Part shown: positions 1 to 10,915 of the stretch, piece by piece
How positions within the stretch are numbered: position 1 is the stretch's first letter
How the letters are laid out: every line of letters begins with the position of its first letter
NCBI RefSeq assembly: GCF_016907995.1
Contig: NZ_JAFBDA010000031.1
Span: 1-38,397 of the forward strand
Length of the DNA stretch: 38,397 nucleotides
Direction of reading: 5' to 3'
Source of the DNA: Clostridium sardiniense
GTDB taxonomy: Bacteria > Bacillota > Clostridia > Clostridiales > Clostridiaceae
Notes under the pieces: model-generated
The model's database searches: none
What the model was told of the DNA's origin: nothing
What the model saw: the letters and a program-made list of their open reading frames with translations, nothing else
Program-made: the position numbers and the translations under genes

Positions 1-81
<81 letters not shown>

Positions 82-162
82 AAGTTTAATCTTTTAACTC
101 ATAAAACTTACTTTTGTAAAAAGAATTGCTGGTTGTTTAAATGTTTTATATATTCTGTTCAA

Positions 163-175
163 TTTTCAAAGACCA
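163..175 (-). promoter_or_regulatory. boxA-like antitermination element in the rRNA leader
   Basis: On the minus strand the leader reads TGGTCTTTGAAAA, close to the Gram-positive boxA consensus TGTTCTTTGAAAA. It lies about 25 nt into the predicted transcript and upstream of 16S, the expected place for a NusB/NusE antitermination site in an rRNA operon. The function is inferred from family knowledge; the motif is directly visible. Confidence 0.7.
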
Positions 176-206
176 TTTTATCTCGTCGCCCTCAAGCGAC
201 TATTAA

Positions 207-235
207 ATCTTATCACCGTTTCTAAACTTTGTCAA
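207..235 (-). promoter_or_regulatory. rRNA operon promoter
   Basis: On the minus strand a perfect TTGACA (235-230) is followed after 17 nt by TAAGAT (212-207). The predicted start is near 200, just at a small GTCGC/GCGAC hairpin (185-200). The spacing and -35 are ideal for sigma-A. TATAAT-like sequences further upstream (300-345) lack a good -35 partner, so a second tandem promoter is possible but not supported. Confidence 0.8.
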
Positions 236-545
236 CAACTTTTTTAAAACTTTTTTTCAAGTTTTGTTTAGTTGTTGTTGTTCCGTCATCAGCGACGAGA
301 TTTATAATAGCATATAACTGATTACACTCATATTATAACAAATATCATTTTAATAATATTAACCTTTGTTTTCTCTTTTATTCTTTTTATTTATCATTTT
401 TCCTAATAGTGACACGCCTGGATAAGGTTATGTCTAATTTTTATGTTTTTAGCTAAATATCTTTATCTTCACATCACTATAATTATCTAATCCTTTATGA
501 ATTTTGATTCTTAGTACTATATTTTAATTATAAAATTCCCTTTAT
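236..545. other. AT-rich intergenic region, no gene seen
   Basis: This stretch separates the rRNA promoter from the gyrA terminator. I see no ORF with a ribosome site, no RNA gene and no repeat family. The only structure is GCGACGAGA at 292-300, which is the inverse of TCTCGTCGC at 181-189 in the rRNA leader. The AT-rich bases directly upstream of the -35 could act as an UP element for the rRNA promoter. Confidence 0.5.
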
Positions 546-550
546 ATATA

Positions 551-591
551 AAAATAAGTCCTTGGAGGACTAAATTTCTCCAAGGACTTTA
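551..591 (-). terminator. Intrinsic terminator of gyrA
   Basis: A 12-bp perfect stem (arms 556-567 and 578-589, AAGTCCTTGGAG and its complement) with a 10-nt loop lies right after the gyrA stop. On the minus strand it is followed by ATTTTTATATAT. It ends the gyrBA transcript before the rRNA promoter. Confidence 0.85.
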
Positions 592-598
592 TTATTTT

Positions 599-3139
599 CT
601 ATTCTTCTTCTTCAGTTGCTCTTTTTACTAATTCATCTAATGAATTAGTAGAAACAACTTCAGCATCGTCTTCTGAAATTCCTAATTCTGTTTGAACTTC
701 ATCAATATCTTCTTCATCGCCATCACTAGTAATTTTAGTTATAACTACAACTTGTTCTTCGTCTGAAGTTCTCATTAATTTTACTCCCATTGTAGCTCTT
801 CCTGTTACAGATACATCTTCGATATTTAACCTTATAGCAACACCACTAGTATTTATCATCATAAGCTCATCTTCAGTCTTACATACAGTAGCACCTACTA
901 ACTTACCTGTCTTATCATTGATCTTATAAGTTAATAATCCCTTACCACCTCTGTTTTGAACCTTATATTCTGTAGTTGGCGTTCTCTTACCGAATCCATT
1001 TTCACTAACTACTAATAGATATTCATCATCAACAGCTATGTCCATACATACGGCCATATCATCATCTGCTAAACTTATAGCCTTAACTCCTGATGCTGTT
1101 CTACCCATAGATCTCACATCTGCTTCATTAAACTTAATAGCTAAACCATTTTGAGTCACCATTATGATATTAGCATCTCCTCTTGTCATCTTAACTTTTA
1201 GAAGTTCATCACCTTCTCTTAAGTTAATAGCAATAAGACCATTCTTTCTTAAGTTTTTGAATTCTGTAAGGTTTGTTTTCTTAACTATACCATTCTTTGT
1301 TCCCATAAATAGATATCCATTTTCATACACATCATTTACAGTAAGTACAGTTTCTATTCTTTCATCGGGCTCTATAGGTATAAGATTTATTATATTAGTT
1401 CCTTTAGCAGTTCTTCCTGCTTCAGGTATTTGATATCCTCTTAATTTATATACTCTACCTCTATTAGTAAAGAATAATACATCTGAGTGAGTCGAAGTTA
1501 CCATTACATGTTCTACGAAATCATCTTCTTTAGTGGACATTGCTTGGATTCCTTTACCCCCTCTTTTTTGAGCTGAGTATACATCTGATGAAATTCTTTT
1601 AACATATCCTGTATGAGTTAATGTAATAACAATTTCTTGTTCTTGAATTAAATCTTCAACATCAATTTCATTTACATTATTCTCAATCTTTGTTCTTCTT
1701 TCATCATTATATCTATTTTTAATTTCTAATAACTCTTCTTTAATTACTGAAAGAAGCTTCTCTTCACTTGCAAGAATTGATTTTAAGTATTCAATCTCTT
1801 TCATAAGTTCTGCATACTCTTCTTCAATCTTATCTCTTTCAAGACCAGTAAGTCTTCTAAGTCTCATTTCTAATATAGCCTGGCACTGCTTATCTGAAAG
1901 ATTAAATCTTTCTATAAGAGTATTCTTAGCTATTTCAGTTGTCTTTGAATTTCTTATTATACTTATAACTTCATCAATATTGTCTAAAGCTATTCTTAAT
2001 CCTTCTAAGATATGCGCCCTTGCTTCTGCTTTATTTAATTCAAATACAGTTCTTCTAGTTATAACATCCTTTTGGAAATTAATATAATGTGATAATACTT
2101 GTTTTAAATTTAATATTTGTGGTTCATTATCAACTAGAGCAAGCATTGTTACCCCAAAAGTATCTTGCATCTTTGTATGTTTGTATAGAAGATTTAAGAC
2201 TACACTTGGATTGGCATCTCTCTTAAGCTCTATTACTATTCTCATGCCTTCTCTATCAGATTCATCTCTTAGATCAGATATTCCATTGATTCTTTTATCT
2301 TTTACTAAATCAGCAATATTTTCTATAAGTCTAGCTTTATTTACTTGATAAGGAAGTTCAGTAACAATAATTTTATGTCTATTGTTTTCTTCTTCTATTT
2401 CAGCTTCAGCTCTAACTATAATCTTTCCTCTTCCAGTTTCATAAGCTGATCTTATTCCTGATTTACCCATTATAGTTCCTGCTGTTGGGAAATCTGGTCC
2501 TTTTATAGCAGTCATTAAATCAAGAATCTGAAGTTCTGGATTATCTATAAGCATTATTGTTCCATCTATAATTTCCCCTAAGTTATGAGGTGGTATATTT
2601 GTTGCCATACCAACTGCTATACCTGATGAACCATTAACTAATAGGTTAGGAAACCTTGAAGGTAATACTGATGGCTCTTTTTCTTCACCATCAAAGTTTG
2701 GAATAAACTCTACAGTATCCTTGCTAATATCTCTTAACATTTGACTTGCTATTTTATTCATTTTTGCTTCTGTATATCTCATGGCAGCCGCGCTATCACC
2801 ATCTACTGATCCAAAGTTACCATGACCGTCTACAAGCATATATCTCATTGAGAAATCTTGGGCCATTCTAACTAATGCATCATATACTGAAGAATCACCA
2901 TGTGGATGGTATTTACCCAGTACTTCACCGACAATTCTTGCACATTTTCTATATCCTTTTTCAGGGGCTAATCCTAATTCATGCATTGAGAATAATATTC
3001 TTCTATGAACAGGCTTTAAACCATCCCTAACATCTGGAAGTGCACGACCAACTATAACACTCATTGCATAATCGATGTAACACTTCTTCATTTCGTTTTT
3101 TATATCTACGGGTATTACTTTTCCCTCATTAAAACTCAT
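599..3139 (-). CDS. gyrA: DNA gyrase subunit A
   Basis: Breakage-rejoining subunit of gyrase (with GyrB, A2B2), which introduces negative supercoils in DNA. The start is ATG at 3139: AGGTG lies five bases ahead, and a GTG nine bases upstream overlaps that ribosome site. With this start the protein is 846 aa, the active-site tyrosine is Tyr122 in AAAMRYTEA, and the quinolone-determining residues are Ser83 and Asp87 in [10 protein letters not shown], matching E. coli numbering exactly. Both are the susceptible-type residues, with Ser instead of Ala at 84. The GyrA box in the C-terminal beta-pinwheel reads QKRGGKG (usual form QRRGGKG). The acidic C-terminal tail is Glu/Asp-rich. The gene follows gyrB after 22 nt and is cotranscribed with it. 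Confidence 0.98.
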   Translation of the reverse strand: MSFNEGKVIPVDIKNEMKKCYIDYAMSVIVGRALPDVRDGLKPVHRRILFSMHELGLAPEKGYRKCARIVGEVLGKYHPHGDSSVYDALVRMAQDFSMRYMLVDGHGNFGSVDGDSAAAMRYTEAKMNKIASQMLRDISKDTVEFIPNFDGEEKEPSVLPSRFPNLLVNGSSGIAVGMATNIPPHNLGEIIDGTIMLIDNPELQILDLMTAIKGPDFPTAGTIMGKSGIRSAYETGRGKIIVRAEAEIEEENNRHKIIVTELPYQVNKARLIENIADLVKDKRINGISDLRDESDREGMRIVIELKRDANPSVVLNLLYKHTKMQDTFGVTMLALVDNEPQILNLKQVLSHYINFQKDVITRRTVFELNKAEARAHILEGLRIALDNIDEVISIIRNSKTTEIAKNTLIERFNLSDKQCQAILEMRLRRLTGLERDKIEEEYAELMKEIEYLKSILASEEKLLSVIKEELLEIKNRYNDERRTKIENNVNEIDVEDLIQEQEIVITLTHTGYVKRISSDVYSAQKRGGKGIQAMSTKEDDFVEHVMVTSTHSDVLFFTNRGRVYKLRGYQIPEAGRTAKGTNIINLIPIEPDERIETVLTVNDVYENGYLFMGTKNGIVKKTNLTEFKNLRKNGLIAINLREGDELLKVKMTRGDANIIMVTQNGLAIKFNEADVRSMGRTASGVKAISLADDDMAVCMDIAVDDEYLLVVSENGFGKRTPTTEYKVQNRGGKGLLTYKINDKTGKLVGATVCKTEDELMMINTSGVAIRLNIEDVSVTGRATMGVKLMRTSDEEQVVVITKITSDGDEEDIDEVQTELGISEDDAEVVSTNSLDELVKRATEEEE

Positions 3140-3161
3140 GTACTTCACCTCGTATTTAGTA

Positions 3162-5081
<1,920 letters not shown>

Positions 5082-5123
5082 CTAAAAATTATTTTGAATT
5101 GTCTTAATGAAGGTATATTGGAC

Positions 5124-5384
5124 TTACGGATTATATTCCAAATCTGTTCTTTTAGTTAATGTTGATGAAGAAATTGGTGATAAATATATTTTTCTTTTCT
5201 TATCAACTTCTGCTATAACAAATGATTTTGGTCTATCATTTGTTATTCTTTCCACAAATCCATCTTCTTCTGCCATTCTTAAAAATTGAATTGTATCAGA
5301 ACTATACATTGTTGTCTGTAAATCAAAAATTCCAATAACGTCTTTTATAGGAACTACAACATTCTCTCCTAAGTGCAAAAACAT
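5124..5384 (-). CDS. remB: Extracellular matrix regulator RemB-like protein (YaaB family)
   Basis: Small 86-aa protein starting MFLHLGENVVVP, the typical start of the DUF370-like RemB/YaaB family. In B. subtilis RemB is located between recF and gyrB, exactly as here, and is linked to control of matrix genes; its role in clostridia is not established. No transmembrane segment or signal peptide is seen. GGAGG lies 7 nt before the ATG. The gene begins 15 nt after recF ends, suggesting cotranscription with recF and gyrBA. The family call rests on sequence and synteny; the function is inferred. Confidence 0.82.
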   Translation of the reverse strand: MFLHLGENVVVPIKDVIGIFDLQTTMYSSDTIQFLRMAEEDGFVERITNDRPKSFVIAEVDKKRKIYLSPISSSTLTKRTDLEYNP

Positions 5385-5399
5385 TTAGAATTCCTCCTT

Positions 5400-6485
5400 C
5401 TATATTGAGACTATTCCCTCTTTAACTTTAAATAACTTTGAATCTTTATCTAAATAATCATTTAAATCTTCAATTCCAGTGCATGTTATTATAGTTTGTA
5501 TTTCGCCAATAGACCTTAAAACATATCTTTTTCTATTAAAATCTAATTCAGATAATACATCGTCTAATAATAAAACTGGATATTCTCCGGTTATTTCTTT
5601 TATAATCCTCAAGGATGCAAACTTCATTGTAAGTACTGCCGTTCTCTGTTGACCTTGAGATCCAAAGCTCTTTGTGTCAACGTTGTTTATATAAACAGAG
5701 AAATCATCTCTATGAGGTCCGTGACTAGTAATTCCTTTATCTACATCACGCTTTCTATTTTTTCTTAATGTTTCATAGAACTCATCTTGGATATTATCAA
5801 GATTTCTTATGGTAGAATTATATTTAAATTCTATCTTTTCTTTTCCTGAAGTAATTTCTTTATGTATATCTTCAGAATACTGATTTAAAGATTTTAAATA
5901 TGTTAATCTTCTCTCAATTATATATGAGCCGAAGCTAGCTAATTGCATATCATATATATCTAACATATCTAAATCAAGATTTCTATTCTTTAGAACAATA
6001 TTTCTCTCATTCATAACTTTATTATACTGAACTAAATTATAGTAATATTTAGAATCTAATTGACATAGTTCCATATCTATAAATTTTCTTCTGATACCAG
6101 GAGAATCTTTAATTATTTTTAAATCCTCTGGTGAGAACATAACAACATTAAATGTTCCAAATAATTCTCCAATTTTATTTATCTTTATAGAATTAACTCT
6201 AATAACTTTTTTGCCGTCTTTTAGGATGTTAATATCAATCTTTTTATCTAATCTATCTTTTCCAACACTTACACTTAAAAATGATATGTCTCCATTCCAA
6301 CTAATAAGCTCCCTGTCTTTTGAAGTTCTATGAGATTTAGCAAAACCACAATAATAAATGGCCTCTAAGATATTAGTCTTACCTTGAGCATTATCTCCCA
6401 TAAATACATTGACATGTCTTCCTAAGTCTATTTCTAAATTTTCATAATTTCTGTAATTTATTAATTTAAGCTTTTTTACATACAT
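5400..6485 (-). CDS. recF: DNA replication and repair protein RecF
   Basis: SMC-like ATPase that helps RecO/RecR load RecA at gapped DNA. It has 361 aa, as usual for the family. Walker A is GDNAQGKTN near residue 30, the ABC signature is SFGSQGQQRTA, and Walker B is PVLLLDDVLSELD with the D-loop. The N-terminus MYVKKLKLINYRNYENLEI is canonical. The ATG has a modest GGGTG site 7 nt ahead. A TGATATAAT extended -10 element lies 18-26 nt upstream of the start codon, so recF-remB-gyrBA may also be transcribed separately from dnaA-dnaN. Confidence 0.97.
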   Translation of the reverse strand: MYVKKLKLINYRNYENLEIDLGRHVNVFMGDNAQGKTNILEAIYYCGFAKSHRTSKDRELISWNGDISFLSVSVGKDRLDKKIDINILKDGKKVIRVNSIKINKIGELFGTFNVVMFSPEDLKIIKDSPGIRRKFIDMELCQLDSKYYYNLVQYNKVMNERNIVLKNRNLDLDMLDIYDMQLASFGSYIIERRLTYLKSLNQYSEDIHKEITSGKEKIEFKYNSTIRNLDNIQDEFYETLRKNRKRDVDKGITSHGPHRDDFSVYINNVDTKSFGSQGQQRTAVLTMKFASLRIIKEITGEYPVLLLDDVLSELDFNRKRYVLRSIGEIQTIITCTGIEDLNDYLDKDSKLFKVKEGIVSI

Positions 6486-6502
6486 TTATAAACACCCATT
6501 CA

Positions 6503-6511
6503 ATTATATCA
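6503..6511 (-). promoter_or_regulatory. Candidate extended -10 promoter of recF
   Basis: On the minus strand TGATATAAT matches the TGNTATAAT extended -10 form. No clear -35 is seen at 17 nt. Transcription would start around 6496, giving a leader of only about 11 nt including the ribosome site. The call rests on this one motif. Confidence 0.45.
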
Positions 6512-6572
6512 TATTAAAAGAATAAAAGCTTATTTTTGTGTTCTATAGATATTTACAGTCCAATTAATCCAA

Positions 6573-6779
6573 TTATACTATTTTATAGTCCTCTTCCTCA
6601 AAATTGACTATATCTCCACTTCTTAGTTTCTTTCCTCTTTGAGTGCAAACTTCTCCATTTACTCTTACCATTTCTTCTAGTATGTAAATTTTTGCCTCTG
6701 ATCCTAATGAAGCAATACCTGCCCACTTTAGAAATGCATCTAATTTTATAAATTCTGTATTAATATTAATTTCTTTCAT
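6573..6779 (-). CDS. yaaA: S4-domain RNA-binding protein YaaA
   Basis: 68-aa S4-like RNA-binding domain (alpha-L fold) with the expected ININTEFIKLDAFLKW start and a basic RGKKLRSGDIV strand. In B. subtilis YaaA lies between dnaN and recF, as here, and has been connected with ribosome assembly. Unlike its neighbours it has no ribosome site of its own: the bases before ATG 6779 are CTATAGAATT. Instead its ATG overlaps the TGA of a 16-codon upstream ORF (6826-6776) that has a perfect AAGGAGG, so translation is probably coupled. The domain call is secure; the coupling is inference. Confidence 0.88.
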   Translation of the reverse strand: MKEININTEFIKLDAFLKWAGIASLGSEAKIYILEEMVRVNGEVCTQRGKKLRSGDIVNFEEEDYKIV

Positions 6780-6826
6780 AATTCTATAGTTTGATAAAAT
6801 GCATAAAATTCCGTATATTTATGCAT
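6776..6826 (-). CDS. Possible 16-aa leader peptide upstream of yaaA
   Basis: Reading leftward, AAGGAGG (6840-6834) is followed after 7 nt by ATG and 16 codons, MHKYTEFYAFYQTIEL, then TGA. The stop overlaps the yaaA start as ATGA. A perfect 10-bp inverted repeat (6798-6807 with 6818-6827, 10-nt loop) puts the leader start codon inside a hairpin. It could be translated as a coupling peptide or simply reflect a structured leader. It is unlike any peptide I recognise. Evidence is the ribosome site, spacing and overlap only. Confidence 0.45.
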   Translation of the reverse strand: MHKYTEFYAFYQTIEL

Positions 6827-6843
6827 TCTATCGCCTCCTTTTT

Positions 6844-7944
6844 TTATCTTATTAATCTAACTGGTAATACTAGGTATCTATAATTATCAGCCTCTTTTGA
6901 TTTAATTATACAAGGACTTACACTTGAAGTCATTTCCATAACAACTTCCTCTTCCTCAAAATTCTTTAAAACATCGATTAAGTATCTTGAGTTAAATGCA
7001 ATTTGTATTTTATCACCTTGCAGATTTATTCCAACTTCTTCCCTAACTTTTCCCAATTGAGAATTGGAAGTTATAACTAAAGCCTCATCTTGGAATTCTA
7101 ATTTTATTAAGTTATTATTACCATCCTTAGCCATTAAGGAAGCTCTTTCAATACCATTTTGAAGATCTTGTTTTTTTACAGTAACTAAAAGTTTATGCTC
7201 TTCAGGTAATAAAGATTTGTAATTTACGAATTTTCCTTCTAGTAATCTAGAAATTATTCTTGTTTTGTTTAGGTTAAATAAAATATGGTTATTTGTAAAT
7301 GTTATTTGAACTAAATCATTAACATCTTCTAATATTTTTGATACCTCATTTAAAGTTTTACCAGGAATAACAATTTCTATATCAAAGTCACTATCTAAAT
7401 ATTCACTTTTAATTGCTAATCTATATCCATCTAATGCCACAAGATTTAATGTTCTATCCTTAACTTCAAATAGAATCCCTTGAAGTATTGGTCTTGTTTC
7501 ATCTTGAGCTATAGCAAAAGAAGTGCATTTTATCATATTTTTTAATATATTTTGAGGAACTTCAACTTTCATATTTTCATTTAATTTTGGAAGTTCTGGG
7601 AATTCATCAGAATTCATATAAACTACGTTAAATACTGATTTTTCGCATGTTATTTGAACTGTATCATTATCCATAGTTTCAATTTTTATTTCTGAATTTG
7701 GTAATTTACGTATTATCTCACCAAATATTTTAGCATCTATAACTATGCTACCTTCATTCATTACATCAGCATTAACTTTAGTTTCTATACTTACATCCAT
7801 ATCAGATCCAATTAAAGTTAATCCATCTTTATTTGCATTTATGTAGATACCTTCTAGTACTGACATTGTTGATTTACCAGTAATAGCTTTTTGTACTATT
7901 GAGATACCTTCTTGTAGTTTGTGTTTTTCACATATAAATATCAT
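6844..7944 (-). CDS. dnaN: DNA polymerase III beta subunit (sliding clamp)
   Basis: Ring-shaped processivity clamp, 366 aa, made of three repeated clamp domains of about 120 residues. The start MIFICEKHKLQEGISIVQKAI and the C-terminal YLVLPVRL are characteristic. The clamp binds PolC, DnaE and mismatch-repair proteins through a hydrophobic pocket near the C-terminus. The ATG follows AGGAGGATCTTAA. It is downstream of dnaA across the unwinding region of the origin, and a ribosome site for the next ORF begins 3 nt after its stop. Confidence 0.98.
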   Translation of the reverse strand: MIFICEKHKLQEGISIVQKAITGKSTMSVLEGIYINANKDGLTLIGSDMDVSIETKVNADVMNEGSIVIDAKIFGEIIRKLPNSEIKIETMDNDTVQITCEKSVFNVVYMNSDEFPELPKLNENMKVEVPQNILKNMIKCTSFAIAQDETRPILQGILFEVKDRTLNLVALDGYRLAIKSEYLDSDFDIEIVIPGKTLNEVSKILEDVNDLVQITFTNNHILFNLNKTRIISRLLEGKFVNYKSLLPEEHKLLVTVKKQDLQNGIERASLMAKDGNNNLIKLEFQDEALVITSNSQLGKVREEVGINLQGDKIQIAFNSRYLIDVLKNFEEEEVVMEMTSSVSPCIIKSKEADNYRYLVLPVRLIR

Positions 7945-8228
7945 TTAAGATCCTCCTTATTTATTCACAGATAAGATTAGTTTATTTAGTTAGATAAATA
8001 TAAAATTTATAGTAATAATAGTAGTAGGGGCTGTGGAATTGTTGATAACTATCCTTAGGCCAGTAAAACCAACAACATTTTATAAAAAAATAGTGTGGAT
8101 AAGTTAGTAACTAAAAGTATACCTTATCCACAGTCATCCACACGTAATTTAAATTTTATGTTTATCCACATATTGTTATATAGTTATTATCAACAATTGT
8201 TGACAATTGTACAATAAGAGAAAAAAAA
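7945..8228. other. oriC, unwinding side (dnaA-dnaN interval)
   Basis: Perfect TTATCCACA DnaA boxes lie at 8094-8102 (minus), 8124-8132 and 8162-8170. Near boxes are TTATTCACA at 7961-7969, TCATCCACA at 8134-8142, and TTATCAACA at 8187-8195 and 8040-8048 (minus). From 8048 down to 7970 the order is box, weak box (8032-8040), GC-rich GGGGC (8027-8031), six trios TAG TAA TAA TAG TAG TAG (8010-8027), then an almost pure A/T stretch. That is the arrangement of the B. subtilis basal unwinding system, with melting expected toward dnaN. The dnaN promoter must also lie here, but no convincing -35/-10 pair stands out. Confidence 0.9.
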
Positions 8229-9590
8229 TTACCCTTGTGTCAGTTTTTTGGTTAAATCCTCAATTGTATGTTGTAAACTTTCATCTCTATTTAAATTATC
8301 AGAGATTTTTTCATAAGCATGTATTACAGTAGTATGGTCTCTACCACCAAATTCTTCACCGATCTTTGGAAGAGACATATCAGTTAACTTTCTACTTAGA
8401 TACATAGCCATTTGTCTTGGATAAGATACATTACGAGTTCTTCTTTGGGATTTTAAATCTTCAATTCTTAAGTTAAAGTAGCTTGCAACTACATCTTGTA
8501 TAATTTCTATAGTTATATGTTTACCTTGCTTCTTAGAAATTATATCTTTTAATGCTTCTGAAGCTAAATCAACAGTTATTTCTCTATTAGTTAAAGATGA
8601 ATACGCTACTATTCTTATTAATGCGCCTTCAAGTTCTCTAATATTTGATTTAATTTTAGTTGCTATATATACCATAACTTCATTAGCTACATTTAATTTT
8701 TCTACATCTGCCTTTTTCTTTAATATAGCCATTCTAGTTTCAAAGTCTGGAACTTGAATGTCAGCGATTAAACCCCATTCGAATCTAGAGCGTAATCTAT
8801 CCTCTAATGTAGGTATTTCTTTTGGTGGTCTATCAGATGATAGAATTATTTGCTTGTTTGCATCGTGTAGAGCATTAAATGTATGGAAGAATTCCTCTTG
8901 TGTTCTTTCTTTCCCAGCTATAAATTGAATATCATCTATTAGAAGAATATCTACGTTTCTATATTTATTTCTAAATTCTTCATTTTTATCATCTTTTATA
9001 GCATTTATAAGCTCATTAGTAAATTTTTCAGATGACACATAAACAACTTTGGCACTTGGATTATTTTTTAAAACATAATGACCGATAGCATGCATTAAGT
9101 GCGTTTTACCAAGTCCTACGCCTCCATATATAAATAGAGGATTGTATGCTTTAGCAGGTGATTCAGCAACTGCTAAAGATGCTGCATGAGCGAATCTATT
9201 ACTATTACCTATTACGAAAGAATCAAAAGTATATTTAGGGTTAAGATTAGTATTCATCTCATCATTAACTATAACCTTTTTATCATCTTTTATTTTCTTT
9301 TGTCTTTTTTCAGATTGCTCTTCTTCGGTATTTTGAATTTCAGAAGCTATTAAAAATTCAATGTTATAAAGTTTAGAACAAATAGCTTTTATAGAATTCG
9401 CAACTAAATCTTTATATCTTTTTTCAAGTATTTCTTGAGTGAAGGCGTTAGGAACACTGATTTTTATAGTATCTGAAGACATAGAAATAGGTTCGCAACT
9501 TTTAATCCATGTATTGAAGCTGACCTCGCTTAGTTCTCCCTTAATAATATTCAGTGTTTTTTCCCATAATTCTTTCAGCTCTGCATCCAT
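8229..9590 (-). CDS. dnaA: Chromosomal replication initiator DnaA
   Basis: AAA+ initiator that binds DnaA boxes and melts the origin. The start is ATG at 9590 ([13 protein letters not shown]), with GGAGG 7 nt ahead; a longer reading frame to a TTG at 9608 would include the ribosome site itself. This gives 453 aa. Domain I spans about 1-85, a Lys/Glu-rich linker about 86-112. The AAA+ core has Walker [10 protein letters not shown], Walker B LLIDDIQF and the sensor/arginine-finger region [12 protein letters not shown]. Domain IV carries the DnaA signature [15 protein letters not shown]. DnaA boxes in its leader suggest autoregulation. Confidence 0.98.
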   Translation of the reverse strand: MDAELKELWEKTLNIIKGELSEVSFNTWIKSCEPISMSSDTIKISVPNAFTQEILEKRYKDLVANSIKAICSKLYNIEFLIASEIQNTEEEQSEKRQKKIKDDKKVIVNDEMNTNLNPKYTFDSFVIGNSNRFAHAASLAVAESPAKAYNPLFIYGGVGLGKTHLMHAIGHYVLKNNPSAKVVYVSSEKFTNELINAIKDDKNEEFRNKYRNVDILLIDDIQFIAGKERTQEEFFHTFNALHDANKQIILSSDRPPKEIPTLEDRLRSRFEWGLIADIQVPDFETRMAILKKKADVEKLNVANEVMVYIATKIKSNIRELEGALIRIVAYSSLTNREITVDLASEALKDIISKKQGKHITIEIIQDVVASYFNLRIEDLKSQRRTRNVSYPRQMAMYLSRKLTDMSLPKIGEEFGGRDHTTVIHAYEKISDNLNRDESLQHTIEDLTKKLTQG

Positions 9591-10033
9591 TTCTAATCCT
9601 CCAGTCAAAAATTTTTTTTATTTTTTATTAAGAAAATTATGTTAATAACATTGTAATAACAGTATATCAACATATTATTAACAAAAATAATATTTTTAAA
9701 ATATATGTATATTAAATTATTCACATGTTAATAAATATGTGGAGTATAATTTTAAATATAAGTTATCCACATATATAATGAAATAAACTTTTAGTATCTT
9801 AAATTCTAGTAAATATGCCTATTATAGCAAAAAAAATTAGCCATAACGTAGGTTATCAAGAAAAAAAGAACAAGTTATCAACAGATATATCCACAGCTGT
9901 GGATAAGTTCTGTTTAAGAACAAGTTATTCACAATACATTATTTATGATACCATAAGTAAATAAGGGGATTCAATAAGTTATCCACAATTTTTCTAATAT
10001 ACTTAATGGAATTATCAACAAAAAGCTATATTC
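9591..10033. other. oriC, upstream DnaA-box array and dnaA leader
   Basis: This gene-free interval holds perfect TTATCCACA boxes at 9763-9771, 9979-9987 and 9898-9906 (minus). Variants are TTATTCACA at 9717-9725 and 9925-9933, TTATCAACA at 9875-9883 and 10012-10020, and ATATCCACA at 9887-9895. The last abuts the inverted perfect box, giving a near-palindromic pair around CAGCTG. The array corresponds to the incAB side of a Bacillus-type bipartite oriC. No ORF is supported here. Confidence 0.88.
9821..9829 (-). promoter_or_regulatory. Candidate dnaA promoter (extended -10)
   Basis: On the minus strand TGCTATAAT fits the TGNTATAAT extended -10 element; no good -35 is present at 16-18 nt. Transcription would start near 9814 and give a leader of about 220 nt that crosses the DnaA boxes at 9763 and 9717. 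DnaA bound there could repress its own gene. Confidence 0.5.
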
Positions 10034-10062
10034 TTGACATAATAGGGGTATATATATATAAT
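10034..10062 (+). promoter_or_regulatory. Promoter of the rpmH-rnpA operon
   Basis: Perfect TTGACA (10034-10039), 17-nt spacer and perfect TATAAT (10057-10062): the strongest sigma-A promoter in the window. The start would be near 10069, giving a ~75-nt leader. A DnaA-box variant (10012-10020) lies just upstream of the -35, so initiator binding could affect it. Confidence 0.9.
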
Positions 10063-10144
10063 GATAAAGTAAATCTAAAATAAAATAGAGAAGTATAGTT
10101 ATTTCGCTATATAAATTTTAAAAATTGAAGGGGGTGTAGTGTAA

Positions 10145-10279
10145 ATGTTCATGACATACCAACCTAAAAAAAGACAAAGAAAAAAAGAACATGGCTTCAG
10201 AAAGAGAATGAAGACTTCATCAGGAAGAAACATTCTTAGAAAGAGAAGACAAAAAGGTAGAAAAAAATTAACAGCATAA
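10145..10279 (+). CDS. rpmH: Ribosomal protein L34
   Basis: 44-aa, highly basic 50S subunit protein. The sequence begins [18 protein letters not shown] and continues with [18 protein letters not shown], the standard L34 pattern. GGGGGTG ends about 9 nt before ATG 10145; a second ATG at 10151 (MTYQPKK) is possible but further from the site. The gene is divergent from dnaA across the origin, as in nearly all Firmicutes, and is followed by a terminator-like hairpin before rnpA. Confidence 0.96.
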   Translation: MFMTYQPKKRQRKKEHGFRKRMKTSSGRNILRKRRQKGRKKLTA

Positions 10280-10304
10280 GGGCCGCACTTTAGTGGCCTT
10301 TTTT
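10280..10304 (+). terminator. Hairpin terminator or attenuator after rpmH
   Basis: GGCC(g)CAC-TTTA-GTGGCC forms a GC-rich stem with one bulged G, followed by TTTTTTCT. It lies directly after the rpmH stop. Because rnpA and its partners have no clear promoter of their own, it probably lets a fraction of transcripts through, setting the high rpmH to low rnpA ratio. Confidence 0.75.
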
Positions 10305-10338
10305 CTACAATGTAGGAAAAAAGGAGTATTAAATACCC

Positions 10339-10713
10339 ATGATATACAGATTAAAAAAGAATAATGAGTTTAGAATGGTATATAGAAGAGGAAAGTCTTT
10401 AGCGAATAATCTTCTGGTATTATATACTTATAATAATAGAAATAATAAGAATTCAGATAATGAAGTTTATAATAAAGTAGGGGTTTCTGTTAGTAAGAAA
10501 GTCGGAAATAGTGTAGTAAGAAGTAGAAGTAAGAGATTAATTATGGAAAGTTACAGATTAAATGAAGCTTCTATTAAAAAGGGCTTTGATTTCATATTTA
10601 TTGCTAGAAATAATATGAAGGATAAAAGTTTTAACGAGGTCGAAAGAGCTATGATGAATTTGTTTAAGAAAGCAGGCCTATATAATGAAGAAAGTAGTAA
10701 TAAATCTAATTAG
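10339..10713 (+). CDS. rnpA: Ribonuclease P protein component
   Basis: Basic 124-aa protein that helps the RNase P RNA bind and cleave pre-tRNA 5' leaders. The start [19 protein letters not shown] and the RNR motif region [21 protein letters not shown] are diagnostic. AAGGAG lies about 12 nt before the ATG, rather far, which fits low expression compared with rpmH. The last 29 nt overlap yidD in another frame, suggesting translational coupling. Confidence 0.95.
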   Translation: MIYRLKKNNEFRMVYRRGKSLANNLLVLYTYNNRNNKNSDNEVYNKVGVSVSKKVGNSVVRSRSKRLIMESYRLNEASIKKGFDFIFIARNNMKDKSFNEVERAMMNLFKKAGLYNEESSNKSN

Positions 10714-10894
10714 ATTTTATAGGAAGAATATATCGCCTTTAAAAAATCCTTGTTGCAGATATGTGCCAACTTGTTCGCAATATGCTATAGAGGCAGTTGA
10801 AAAACACGGTGCCTTTAGGGGGAGCCTTATGGCAGTTTGGAGAATTTTAAGGTGTAATCCTTTTAGCAAAGGTGGATATGATCCTGTTAAATAG
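10685..10894 (+). CDS. yidD: Membrane protein insertion efficiency factor YidD
   Basis: 69-aa basic protein of the YidD/DUF37 family. Signature stretches are [35 protein letters not shown] and GGYDPV, with conserved cysteines in CCRY, TCS and RCNP. It acts at the inner face of the membrane and assists YidC-dependent insertion. It starts inside rnpA (29-nt overlap) and is followed by yidC after 21 nt, the common rnpA-yidD-yidC order. Confidence 0.95.
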   Translation: MKKVVINLIRFYRKNISPLKNPCCRYVPTCSQYAIEAVEKHGAFRGSLMAVWRILRCNPFSKGGYDPVK

Positions 10895-10915
10895 AGTATG
10901 GGAGGATAAAAGAAT

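Noticed and set aside
300..345. Second rRNA promoter with TATAAT-like sequences
   Set aside because: No acceptable -35 at 16-18 nt from either candidate -10.
8032..8040. TGTGGAATT as a full DnaA box
   Set aside because: Three mismatches to TTATCCACA; kept only as a weak box in the unwinding arrangement.
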